Source of the DNA: Flavobacterium defluvii
GTDB taxonomy: Bacteria > Bacteroidota > Bacteroidia > Flavobacteriales > Flavobacteriaceae
Direction of reading: 5' to 3'
Length of the DNA: 64,000 bases
Assembly (NCBI RefSeq): GCF_900129555.1
Contig: NZ_FQWC01000002.1
Span: 682,001-746,000, forward strand
Position numbers and translations under genes: made by a program
Shown: piece after piece, positions 1-7,985 of the stretch
Position numbering within the stretch: position 1 is the stretch's first letter
Layout: the number at the start of each line of letters is the position of its first letter
The notes under the pieces: model-generated
Database searches by the model: none
Told to the model about the DNA's origin: nothing
Seen by the model: only the letters and a program-made list of their open reading frames with translations

Positions 1-429
1 CTTTTTCGGGAATATTTCCAAAAGTTTTTCCGAAACCTTTTCTGCAAAGCTATCTAAGCTTGTAAGGTCTTCTTTAGAAATATCCCAAAAACCTGCGGGA
101 AGCCGAATCTCATCTTTTCCAAAATCTGTCCCGTTGTATCCGAGCCGGTATTCGGCACCGAGCAAGGTAAGACATACCATAAAAAGCTTTGTTTGCTTTT
201 TGAAAATATACCGCCTTGCTTTTTTATCCAGATTAAATAATTCGGCTACCAATGGTTCCTGATCTGTACAGCTAAACATAATGTCCACTCTTCCATCGGG
301 AAAAATAATGACTTCTTTATCTTCATCGGTATGATTGGCGCATAGCAGGAAACTCTCCACAAAACCGGAGAGCCGTTTGTCAGGAACAATTTTTATGTAC
401 TCAAAATCTTGCATCGTTTTTATGTGCAT
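1..429 (-). CDS. AraC-type regulator, N-terminal sensory part (runs off window)
   Basis: An open frame read leftward continues through base 1, so only the N-terminal ~140 residues are present. The start is ATG at 429 or the in-frame ATG at 414. The visible part resembles the DUF6597 ligand/sensor domain of AraC-family regulators: an opening like 'FEYIKIVPDKRLSGFVES', then a 'FPDGRVDIMF' core. The complete AraC protein at 11942-12676 shows the same architecture (opening, then PDG core). The HTH domain should lie left of the window. Established: this domain precedes an AraC-type HTH in many Flavobacteriia regulators. Inference: it once controlled the oxidoreductase genes whose remnants lie to its right. 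Confidence 0.7.
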   Translation of the reverse strand, partial: MHIKTMQDFEYIKIVPDKRLSGFVESFLLCANHTDEDKEVIIFPDGRVDIMFSCTDQEPLVAELFNLDKKARRYIFKKQTKLFMVCLTLLGAEYRLGYNGTDFGKDEIRLPAGFWDISKEDLTSLDSFAEKVSEKLLEIFPKK

Positions 430-518
430 CTGACCTGGGAAGAAATATTGGATATTCTTAATCAATCTGTCAGATGAATTATATATGCAAAACTAACAAA
501 AAAAAAACAGTCTAAAAT

Positions 519-556
519 ACACCACCACACGCGGCAAATGCTGAGTGTGGTGGTGT
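519..556 (-). terminator. Perfect 12-bp hairpin, terminator-like
   Basis: ACACCACCACAC (519-530) pairs perfectly with GTGTGGTGGTGT (545-556) around a 14-base loop. On the minus strand it is followed by ATTTTAGACTG and then a long T run, which fits an intrinsic terminator for the leftward gene fragment ending at 590. Confidence 0.6.
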
Positions 557-589
557 AAGATTTTACCATTAATGAGGTCGTATGGGCTG

Positions 590-835
590 TTACAACTCAT
601 AGATTTCTTTTAATGCTTCTTTCAATGCCAAAGGTTTTCTTCCCAAAAGGTTTTCCAGATCGTTTGTTACCTCTTCAAACTGGTGGTTTTTCTGATCTTC
701 GGCAAAACCGGCGGTTAGTAAAATGGCAAATTCGGGAACGCCAAACTGCTTTAGTTTTTCGGTAAACTCTGTTGGGGCGGCATTGGTGTAAGAAACCGAT
801 TTGCCTGAACGATTTAGTAACCTAACCTTGTCATT
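590..835 (-). pseudogene. NmrA/NAD(P)H-binding protein, 3' fragment
   Basis: A leftward frame of 81 codons ends in TAA at 590-592 and has no plausible start; it is closed upstream by a stop at 836-838. The translation contains 'LNRSGKSVSYTNAAP', 'FGVPEFAILLTAGFAEDQ' and ends 'LALKEALKEIYEL'. This matches the C-terminal ~75 residues of NmrA-like/QorB-like NAD(P)H-binding proteins. The Rossmann N-terminus is absent. Homology stops near 820, so the 5' two thirds were deleted. The family identity is from recognition of the C-terminal motif, not a search. Confidence 0.6.
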
Positions 836-923
836 TTAAGCCCAAAACTTGTCGGACACCTACTTCCAAATTTTGCCTCACGTTTTATAAACCACTGTAT
901 ATGAACGGTCTTAACCGTTTTGC

Positions 924-1088
924 TTATTTTTGCTTTCTCCTAATATTTTTAGCTAAAAAATCGACTTTCACCGCTACATATTCGGCATAGCCACGGGCAT
1001 TTGGTGAAAGTGCAAAAACCGCTTCGCCTACTTCAAAACCATCGGCACCTTCCGTTTTTTCTACAATTTCGCCAGATATATCCCAACC
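924..1088 (-). pseudogene. Zinc-type alcohol dehydrogenase/quinone oxidoreductase, internal fragment
   Basis: Read leftward, the frame gives 'IGWDISGEIVEKTEG', 'FEVGEAVFALS' and 'YAEYVAVKVDFLAKN'. This is the conserved GroES-like segment of NADP-dependent quinone oxidoreductases (about residues 55-110 of ~330). Homology starts abruptly at 1088 and ends near 950, after which the frame terminates with 'RRKQK'. Both ends are therefore deletion junctions. With the NmrA fragment next to it, this looks like two former redox genes reduced to scars. Confidence 0.6.
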
Positions 1089-1089
1089 T

Positions 1090-1224
1090 ATGGAAAAGAT
1101 GAAAGCTGAGAATGCCAGTTTTGAAACTGGAAAGGCTGCTCTGCAAAACTGGTACAACAATGATCGCGGGGAATCGCTTTTTGCGGAACTGTCATTTAAT
1201 TTTAAAAAAAAGTATGAGGAATAA
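1090..1224 (+). pseudogene. 44-codon 3' remnant of an unidentified gene
   Basis: A short rightward frame (begins MEKMKAENAS, ends FKKKYEE) starts exactly where the oxidoreductase homology stops. Its stop (1222-1224) overlaps the ATG of the transporter at 1214, which is typical of an operon. This suggests it is the tail of a gene once co-transcribed with the transporter, perhaps a regulator, cut by the deletion at ~1089. The family is not recognised. It could instead be a chance frame. Confidence 0.3.
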
Positions 1225-2424
1225 AATAAAAAAAAGATGGAGTACAGTTTTATTGTTTTCATCTGCCCAAGCTCTTTTTCAGACGGGCTCTATATTGGTT
1301 ATGGCTTTATCTGGTCTTGTCGGTTTAGAGATTGCGCCAGAGAAAAGTCTGGCTACGCTGCCCATTGCTATGATTTCAGTTGGAACCGTTCTTATGATGA
1401 TTCTCGCTTCTCTTATTATTAAAAGATGGGCCAGAGAAAAGCATTTCTTATTGGGACAATCATCGGCGTGCTTGCGGGAATGCTTTCATTTTACGCTATT
1501 TTAAAAAACTCATTTGTTCTATTTGTTTTAGGAAACACCCTTATAGGAGTCTGCCAGGCTTTTACACAATATTATCGTTTTGCAGCCGCCGATTCGGTTC
1601 CTCAGAAGATCAAAGGAAAAGCAATATCATTTGTGATCGGAGGCGGAGTTGTGGCCGCAATTGCGGGACCGGCCTTAGCCAGATCTACCCAGAATATTGG
1701 CGCGGTTTCATTTGCCTATTCCTTTTTATCCATCTCTTTTTTGAGTATCATTTCTTTTCTGGTTAATTTTGGTCTAAAAGAGAAAAAACGTATAACGGCG
1801 CAGCAGAAGGATTTTCAGTTTAAGCAATCAAGACCGCTGGGGGAAATTATGGGACAGAATAAAACCATTTTGGCTTTATTATCCTCGGCAGTAGGATATT
1901 CCGTGATGATAATGATTATGACCGCAACACCTTTGGCAATGCACCACTGCGGCTATTCCGGCGATGATTCGTCTGTTGTGATACAGTGGCATGTGCTTGG
2001 AATGTTTGTGCCTTCTTTTTTTACCGGCACTTTGATTGAGAAATTTGGCACGGGCAGAATAATTCTGTCTGGTGTAGGCATACTGTTTTTGCATTTATAT
2101 CTGGTTCTGACAGGCACTGATTTTCTTCATTTTGTGTCCGGTCTTATCTTTCTTGGAATAGGCTGGAACTTTATGTTTGTAGGCGGCTCAACTTTATTGT
2201 CAAAGGTATATCGAGAAGATGAAAAAGAAAAAGTCCAGGCTTTTCATGATTTTTTTGTTTACATTATCATGAGCATTTCGAGCCTTTCAGCAGGTGGCCT
2301 TCTGAGCAGGTGGGGATGTAAAGGAGTAAACATAGCTGCAATTCCAATGCTTCTAATTGTTCTCGGGGCTTTTGCAATTATGAAAGCGAAACATAAAAGA
2401 GAAAAAAGAGTGGCTGGTTTTTAA
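1214..2424 (+). pseudogene. MFS transporter with a single frameshift
   Basis: The first ~70 codons (start ATG 1214, 'MRNKIKKRWSTVLLFSSAQ') are in one frame and the remaining ~330 codons in another. The switch falls at ~1424-1430 in 'aagatgggcc'. One extra G there would join 'IIKRW' to 'GQRKAFLIG' and give an unbroken 12-helix major facilitator of ~403 residues. The rest reads as alternating hydrophobic helices with a central hydrophilic loop ('KEKKRITAQQ') and a basic C-terminus. Function: proton-driven efflux of an unknown small molecule. It may be a true pseudogene or a homopolymer sequencing error in a G run. Its location beside other gene fragments favours decay. Confidence 0.7.
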
Positions 2425-2457
2425 CGCCAAGAAAGCGAATCATTTCAAACAAATAAA

Positions 2458-2492
2458 AAATGGCGCCAAATTGTCTTCAATTGGCGCCATTT
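2458..2492 (+). terminator. Intrinsic terminator after the MFS gene
   Basis: AAATGGCGCCAA (2458-2469) and TTGGCGCCATTT (2481-2492) form a perfect 12-bp stem with an 11-base loop, 34 bases after the transporter stop. The T tract is short, so the terminator may be weak or bidirectional. Confidence 0.55.
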
Positions 2493-2534
2493 GGCTTTGT
2501 GACCTCTACGGGACAAATTACAATAAATTTTTTG

Positions 2535-2748
2535 GAAGATTTGAAGCGATTGGCGTACTACAGGTAGACGCTGTCTTTCATTGGCTTTCTAATTTTGGTT
2601 TAGATGTACCGTTGGGGATTGATACAAAAAATATAAAAAACTCAATTGATTTATCGATTTAGCTAATATATAAATTTACATATTTTAGGGCGAATTTGAA
2701 AAGATTGCCGTATTTAAGGCAAAAGTGTCTTTGTTTGGCTCTGTGAAT
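2535..2748. repeat. Two diverged copies of a ~55-base sequence in a gene-free stretch
   Basis: The 436 bases between the transporter and the next gene contain no convincing gene. Two stretches, about 2535-2593 and 2690-2748, align without many gaps. Shared blocks include ATTTGAA, GATTG, GTA, AGG, TGTCTTT and TTGGCT. They look like an old duplication or decayed repeat units. The 63-codon frame at 2471-2662 crosses the terminator and the first copy and is not supported as a gene. Confidence 0.35.
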
Positions 2749-2860
2749 TACTGTCTAGGATTTTGGTTTTGTGGAACAAAGTTAATCCCTTTCAATAATG
2801 TTTTAAGGGGATTTGTTGTCATGGGAAAATTCTTGTTTGGTTATTTTTTAAAATATTGGT

Positions 2861-5800
2861 TTAATCCTGAAATGCTGAATTAAGTAAAGAAAGTTCTAAA
2901 AAGACAGTAAAGCTTTTAAAAAAAAGTGGATAATCTATTTCTATTTCATTATCATCGATGATTTTCAGTAGATTTCCAGGATAGATATACAAAAGATGAA
3001 AAGACGATAAACTTTCCATTTTGCCAATCATGGCATTATAGAGAATAAGTTTTATGTTCTTTCTTATATCTTCTTTAGAAAAAAGTTTAAAAATTTCCGA
3101 ATCTGCAAGTGCGGAATAATTTTGATTAGCAAAGCCAGCGACATCATACGACTTCAGGGCTTTTTCCTTAATTAGTGCTTTATCTTCCTGTTTCAGGATT
3201 CCCTCTTTGAAACGTGAAGCGCTGTCTGACTTCATTCTTGCAGAGTTCTTGTCCTGCGGAAAAGTCACAAAATCAACAGCTTTGTTTTTCAGTATTTTTA
3301 GCTCAGGTGATTCTTCTTCAACGTTGATCCTGTATCCAAACATTGCCATAACTGACTTTAGTTCGTTTTCACGAGACGAACCCAGTACATTTGAAACATC
3401 TATGTAATCAATCTTCTTATCATAACTGTGAGTTCGTAAAATTCCATTGAGCGCGCGTTGAAAGATATTGTTTGGCAAAAGATTAATATAGTCAGTGGGC
3501 AGATCCAGCCATGAAATGGAGAGATCAGCAGCATCAAAATTTTCATTTATAAAATGGATTATGTCCGCCGGATGCTGTTTAATGTATGAAGCTAGCAGCT
3601 CACGGTAACCTTTTTCTGAAATATTCTGTATTTGATTAATGAGTTCTATGGAACGCAATGGATTTATAAAATCTTTGTCTTGAAATATTTTTAAGGTTAC
3701 GTCAAGACTGTACATTGAGTAGTCTTTACGGTTGTAATACTTGCACCAGAAATGGCTGATTTCAGCTATGTTGATTTTTCTTTCCTCATGCAGGGACAGC
3801 CTTATGTAATTATGCACCATATCCCTCAGGGCGAAACTTCCCCTGTATTTGTTTTTTTTGATAAAATATTCAAGTGTAAGGCACTTGTAATCATTATGCT
3901 GCGGATGTAATCCATAAGCATACAGATATTTTTTTGTGGCTTTCAGCATCCAGAGCGCTTTAAAACTTTCTATATGATATAAAGCAATAAAGTCCTGCAG
4001 AATTTTATTGCCAAGGGTAGCATTCCCATTCATATAGTGATCAATTGCACTGAATAGATTTTTATACTTGCCTTGCTTTATCTGGTGTATATACAGATTT
4101 TGCAGGATATAAGGAATTACATCCTGTAAATCGAATTCATCACTTTTAGCCAAAAGCTCAGTGATTGCTGGTGCTGTAAGTGCTTTGGCATGTTTGCTGA
4201 AAAATGATTTCTCTTCTCTGATGTCCTTATCAAGTTCACGATAAAAATACCTGGTGTCGTAATGCTGAGAAGCCATAAGATTTAAAATTAACGATGCGTT
4301 ATTGGTCGTGATGTAATACAGCATTGCAAATAGATAGCCGTCGCTTGTAATATCTTCTTCTGTATATCCATTATGGATCAAAGCTTTGAGGTAGGTAAAT
4401 ATAACCTGGTCCTGTGTGGAGATATGGTCCCTTTGAACCATGTTAATAATCAGAGATAGGTCATAAAAGTCTATGATTTCCAGTGCTTCAGGATCTATCG
4501 AGCAGAGATTTTCCCTAATCTGAAAATAAAAGGATTGGATGGCTTCAAAATCAATGACATTTTCCATAAGTTGACGGAACTGTGCGATTGAAATGTATTT
4601 TTTAGTGATGTTGTTTTTCTTTGTTTCAGAAAGTTCGTAAAAATTTAATCTCGACAGGAACCTTTTTTCGCCTGCCATTATTGAAGTGTAAACCTTGTTG
4701 CTTACCTTCTCAAGAGTCTTTGAGTAGTTTATATTTAATTTTCTGAGATAGGTCACAAGACTATCATGAAAGAGCGCTACACGGTTGAGACGGATTTCAA
4801 ATAGATAGGGGTGTTCCTCTATAAATTCTTTTACGATATCACCTAGATCTGAGTCAAGAAAAAAATCAATTTCAGAATGCATGGTATAGGTGTGGGAACA
4901 GAGGAACAGAGCCAGTGCCTGTTTGCCTTTTTCATTGGTAATTATCTGCTGGTAATAATTATCAATGCTTTCTAACTGATCATACTGAGGTAGTTTTTTT
5001 TCTTTTTTGTAATGCTCTGCAACGTATTTCACCAAAATGGGATATCCCTGGGTGATAGTGAAAATTTTGCTTGCAATGCTGTATTTCGAAATGTGGTACA
5101 GTTCATTTAGCACTTTGGCCGTCTGCTCCAGATTCCAATTTCCTAAAGTATATTTTTCCCAGGATAACACTCGCTGCAAAGGACGGCTGAGAACGATGGT
5201 TTTAGTGCCTTTGTGCAGTTTATCAATGAAGGTGATAAATTTTTCTAAGTCACTTCTGTTGTAGTTCTCGACATGATCCAGTCCATCTATTATTATTGTT
5301 TTATTATTGGTTATAAGATGGTTTAGGATCACCTTTTCATCGCGTTCGCGATAATCACCGAAGATATTTTTAGATAGTTCACTTAGGAAGTTCTCGTATT
5401 TCAACCGTTTGTCATAGTCTTTGTCCTGACTTGAAGTCCAAAAACGGTATAGGATATTATTGGGGTACTGATCGGTAATTGTATTGACAAAATGGCTTTT
5501 TCCGACTCCAGGTTTTCCTTCGATAAGCAGGATATTTTCCACTAAAAGACGCTCACGAGCCACATTGACGGTCGTTTCCAGAAGCTCAGTACTGAAGAGT
5601 GCTATTGATGGGAGCTGTTCTCTTGATATTTTTAATATTCTCTGGTCAAGTCGGCCATTAAAAAAGTACTCAATGATATTCTTCCTGTTTTCATCCAGTG
5701 CATATAGCTCATGAATTTTTTCTATCATTTCTTTACGGCTCATGGAGATTATAAATACTCCTGAAAAATTATAGGCTGGCATGCCAAGTACTTCGCTATC

Positions 5801-6100
5801 TGGTATAATGTCGATCTCCTTAAAAATGATGATATTGCTGTGACCCGAGAGTTTATGGGATTTTCCTTTTATTGAAATCTCATTTCCGGAAACGGCCAGT
5901 TTATCAAGGGTCATTGCATCCATATCCTTGATTTGAAAAAAATAATGCTCAAGACCGCAACGTATTTTTACATCATCAAAATTGTTTTGAATGGCTGCCT
6001 CGATTTCCATTTCATCTATATTTCTTTCAGCATCCATTTTAGCTAGCAGCAGTGATGAGGCAAGCCATTGGTAAGAGTATCCGATAAAGGCGTATTTCAT
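2861..6100 (-). CDS. Avs/STAND-like NTPase with putative nuclease N-terminus
   Basis: About 1079 residues from ATG 6100; an upstream ATG at 6145 would add 15 residues, but a leader motif shared with the gene at 7986 lies between the two. The N-terminus (~1-110) has a 'GYSYQWLASSLLL' opening, then a DD pair and 'FFQIK' ~15 residues later. This resembles the D...(E/Q)xK core of Cap4/DUF4297-type nucleases. A clear P-loop GKPGVGKS (~195-202) and Walker B TIIIDGLD (~268-275) follow, then ~700 residues of mostly helical sequence like a TPR-type sensor. Established: nuclease-STAND-repeat architecture defines Avs antiviral proteins, which recognise phage proteins and then degrade DNA. Inference: this is an Avs-like defence protein. 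Assignment to a particular Avs class cannot be made by eye. Confidence 0.7.
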   Translation of the reverse strand: MKYAFIGYSYQWLASSLLLAKMDAERNIDEMEIEAAIQNNFDDVKIRCGLEHYFFQIKDMDAMTLDKLAVSGNEISIKGKSHKLSGHSNIIIFKEIDIIPDSEVLGMPAYNFSGVFIISMSRKEMIEKIHELYALDENRKNIIEYFFNGRLDQRILKISREQLPSIALFSTELLETTVNVARERLLVENILLIEGKPGVGKSHFVNTITDQYPNNILYRFWTSSQDKDYDKRLKYENFLSELSKNIFGDYRERDEKVILNHLITNNKTIIIDGLDHVENYNRSDLEKFITFIDKLHKGTKTIVLSRPLQRVLSWEKYTLGNWNLEQTAKVLNELYHISKYSIASKIFTITQGYPILVKYVAEHYKKEKKLPQYDQLESIDNYYQQIITNEKGKQALALFLCSHTYTMHSEIDFFLDSDLGDIVKEFIEEHPYLFEIRLNRVALFHDSLVTYLRKLNINYSKTLEKVSNKVYTSIMAGEKRFLSRLNFYELSETKKNNITKKYISIAQFRQLMENVIDFEAIQSFYFQIRENLCSIDPEALEIIDFYDLSLIINMVQRDHISTQDQVIFTYLKALIHNGYTEEDITSDGYLFAMLYYITTNNASLILNLMASQHYDTRYFYRELDKDIREEKSFFSKHAKALTAPAITELLAKSDEFDLQDVIPYILQNLYIHQIKQGKYKNLFSAIDHYMNGNATLGNKILQDFIALYHIESFKALWMLKATKKYLYAYGLHPQHNDYKCLTLEYFIKKNKYRGSFALRDMVHNYIRLSLHEERKINIAEISHFWCKYYNRKDYSMYSLDVTLKIFQDKDFINPLRSIELINQIQNISEKGYRELLASYIKQHPADIIHFINENFDAADLSISWLDLPTDYINLLPNNIFQRALNGILRTHSYDKKIDYIDVSNVLGSSRENELKSVMAMFGYRINVEEESPELKILKNKAVDFVTFPQDKNSARMKSDSASRFKEGILKQEDKALIKEKALKSYDVAGFANQNYSALADSEIFKLFSKEDIRKNIKLILYNAMIGKMESLSSFHLLYIYPGNLLKIIDDNEIEIDYPLFFKSFTVFLELSLLNSAFQD

Positions 6101-6109
6101 ATTTTTTAA

Positions 6110-6121
6110 GTGTAATATTTT
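6110..6121 (-). promoter_or_regulatory. Leader element shared with the gene at 7986-9131
   Basis: GTGTAATATTTT (plus strand) lies 9 bases upstream of the ATG at 6100. The identical 12-mer lies at 9132-9143, directly upstream of the ATG at 9131. In minus orientation both read AAAATATTACAC before the start. It may be a translation or promoter element common to the two genes. Significance is untested. Confidence 0.3.
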
Positions 6122-6212
6122 CAAAAAGGACAAATAGTTATCCAAACCATTTTTTATTCAATGGATCAACAATTATTTTGGAAGAAATAAAGATGGCAAT
6201 TTCAACTCTTAT

Positions 6213-7502
6213 TTATTCTGGAAACTCGTTTTCGCTACCTTGGAACAAGGTATGTTTGGTAAACCATCCCATTCTTTTAACATCCTGCCTGATCATTTCC
6301 TCATGATCTGGCTCATACTTCTCAATTTTGTCTATATGGGCGAACAAAAATCTATGGCTTCGGTTGGATGATATTAAGATTAAGGATTTGCTTTTATATC
6401 CTGTAAATAGATTAACACTTTCTATTGCCAGAGTATTTAGGGTATTTATCATTTCCATATCCATCTGGTCCGTGTAAAAAGTGAACAGCACACCCACGCC
6501 GTCATAATCGCCGAACCGCCTTCCGAAATTTAGTCCAGAAACGTCTTTGTAACGGTTGTGGAACTCGAAATAGCTTTTGGCGATGGATCGTCTGGTAAGC
6601 CTGTCGAATGACAGCATTGCTTTGGCAAGGTTTAACCGCATTGGTGTCAGATTTTGAAGATATTCATTTTTTAGGATTTCATTCTGCACAAAATCGTCGA
6701 TGAAATAGCTGGCTTTATCTGCTTCTGCCTTATTTTTTACTTGCTGAATATCGGAAAACGAATCCCAGTCACCATCGATTTGCAGAAAGATGCCGTTAGA
6801 ATCATCGTTGAGAAACGGCGGGAAATTTCTAGCATTTTTGAAGAAGTGGGAAAGAAGATCCTTTTCCGTACCCGAGATCAGAATGTAGTTTTGTGTCAGC
6901 TGCTTTTGGAGCGCAAAAAATTCCTTCTGCGTTTCGAGAGGAAAGTCGTACTCGTCGCCTGGCATGATTATGGTGATCCTCCCCTTAAATAGTTTCTCCC
7001 TTTTTTCAAGATAATCTATAAAATCAGGAATCGTATCAAGCTGGCTGATAATAGTTTCGAAGGAATCTTTATCAAATAAGGTTACATAATCATCGTTTTT
7101 CGTGGAATGGTTAAAGGGATAAAATTTTACTCCTTCTCCCAAATTGATTACAATTCGAAATACTTTGGTGATTTGTTCTCTTGGAAAAATCTCCATTTCC
7201 CTGTCGGGATGCTTGATCTGCACTTCTGCAGCTCCGAATAAAGTACGGCAGGCACCATGGATCTGTTTTACAGCCTTTTCAATAGTGTTGTTGAAATACC
7301 TGAAATGATTTCCCTTAAATTCGTAGTTCTTAACTGAGATGACGATTAGCACCGAATTGAAAATAATCAAGAGGTCGCAGATTTCCTTTTTATCGCCATT
7401 TTCATATTTTGGTCCAGGAAAACACCAGTACTTCAAGAACGATCTGTAAGCAAGAGTGTTTACAAAATCTTCACCTAATTTGCCTTTGTCTTCAATTATC
7501 AT
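6213..7502 (-). CDS. Restriction-endonuclease-like protein, paralogue A
   Basis: A 429-residue protein; the start is placed at ATG 7502 ('MIIEDKGKLGEDF') because the 40 residues upstream look like translated leader. Near the N-terminus a LGE motif (~9-11) is followed by E40-I-C-D43 and I-S-V-K58, then KAVKQI at 76-81. This is the pattern of a PD-(D/E)xK fold, although the usual acidic residue before K is Ser. The rest has no recognised domain. The neighbour at 7986-9131 shares E-x-x-D, D-x14-K spacing, KAVKQI at 76-81 and a '(E/D)YL..RE(K/R)LF' segment, so the two are distant paralogues. Function unknown; nucleic-acid cleavage in defence is inferred from fold and context. It ends 67 bases before the ATG of the Avs-like gene, same strand. 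Confidence 0.6.
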   Translation of the reverse strand: MIIEDKGKLGEDFVNTLAYRSFLKYWCFPGPKYENGDKKEICDLLIIFNSVLIVISVKNYEFKGNHFRYFNNTIEKAVKQIHGACRTLFGAAEVQIKHPDREMEIFPREQITKVFRIVINLGEGVKFYPFNHSTKNDDYVTLFDKDSFETIISQLDTIPDFIDYLEKREKLFKGRITIIMPGDEYDFPLETQKEFFALQKQLTQNYILISGTEKDLLSHFFKNARNFPPFLNDDSNGIFLQIDGDWDSFSDIQQVKNKAEADKASYFIDDFVQNEILKNEYLQNLTPMRLNLAKAMLSFDRLTRRSIAKSYFEFHNRYKDVSGLNFGRRFGDYDGVGVLFTFYTDQMDMEMINTLNTLAIESVNLFTGYKSKSLILISSNRSHRFLFAHIDKIEKYEPDHEEMIRQDVKRMGWFTKHTLFQGSENEFPE

Positions 7503-7702
7503 AATTTTTTGCTTTTCGAGAACGAAATTTAGTAAAAAAATTAATGGATTTGAATTTAAGTTTGCGCGGGCTATTCCTATGCTCATGGTAATTCTGATAA
7601 TTAAAGTAATTCCAATCAACAAGCTAACTGATATTTGGGAAGTATATAGAAACTATACCGTTGTACTTCGTGGGTCTTCTAACCGAAGTTTTAATTAATT
7701 TG

Positions 7703-7710
7703 TATATTTG
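7703..7710 (+). promoter_or_regulatory. -7 box TATATTTG for the 63-residue gene
   Basis: TATATTTG matches the Bacteroidota -7 consensus TAnnTTTG and lies 22 bases upstream of the ATG at 7733. It supports a real transcription unit pointing against the surrounding genes. Confidence 0.55.
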
Positions 7711-7732
7711 ATAAACTTAAAATCAAGCAGTT

Positions 7733-7924
7733 ATGAAAGGATTTATATTTGTGCTGGATGAAGAAAACGTGCCGCACTTTATTAATGTCAATTCTATTGT
7801 CACTATTAACGGAACTAACAAAGGAAGGAATGCAGAACTTCATTTAAGCAATTGCTCCATGTTCACAGCGAAAAAAACGGTAGAGGAAGTAGCCAAATTA
7901 ATCGAAGCTTCCCTTGAAGACTAG
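7733..7924 (+). CDS. Small 63-residue protein, FlbD-like fold
   Basis: A short acidic protein (MKGFIFVLDEENVPHFINV...) preceded by a good -7 box. The central part pairs a 'INVNSIVTING' strand with a hydrophobic strand and then 'KKTVEEVAKLIEASL', resembling the small beta-beta-alpha FlbD/YlzI-type fold: a strand, a position for a nucleotide-like ligand, then '(S/T)VEEVxxxI'. It is divergent from both nuclease-like genes flanking it. Possible roles include an inhibitor or sensor for the flanking system, or an unrelated housekeeping protein. Only the coding status is well supported. Confidence 0.55.
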   Translation: MKGFIFVLDEENVPHFINVNSIVTINGTNKGRNAELHLSNCSMFTAKKTVEEVAKLIEASLED

Positions 7925-7985
7925 TTATATTTTCCATTTATTTTCTGGTTATAGTTGCTTGGACTTTCTGTTTTGGACATTGTCA

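Noticed and set aside
2471..2662. 63-codon rightward frame after the transporter terminator
   Set aside because: It crosses the terminator stem and one copy of the diverged repeat and has no recognisable protein features.
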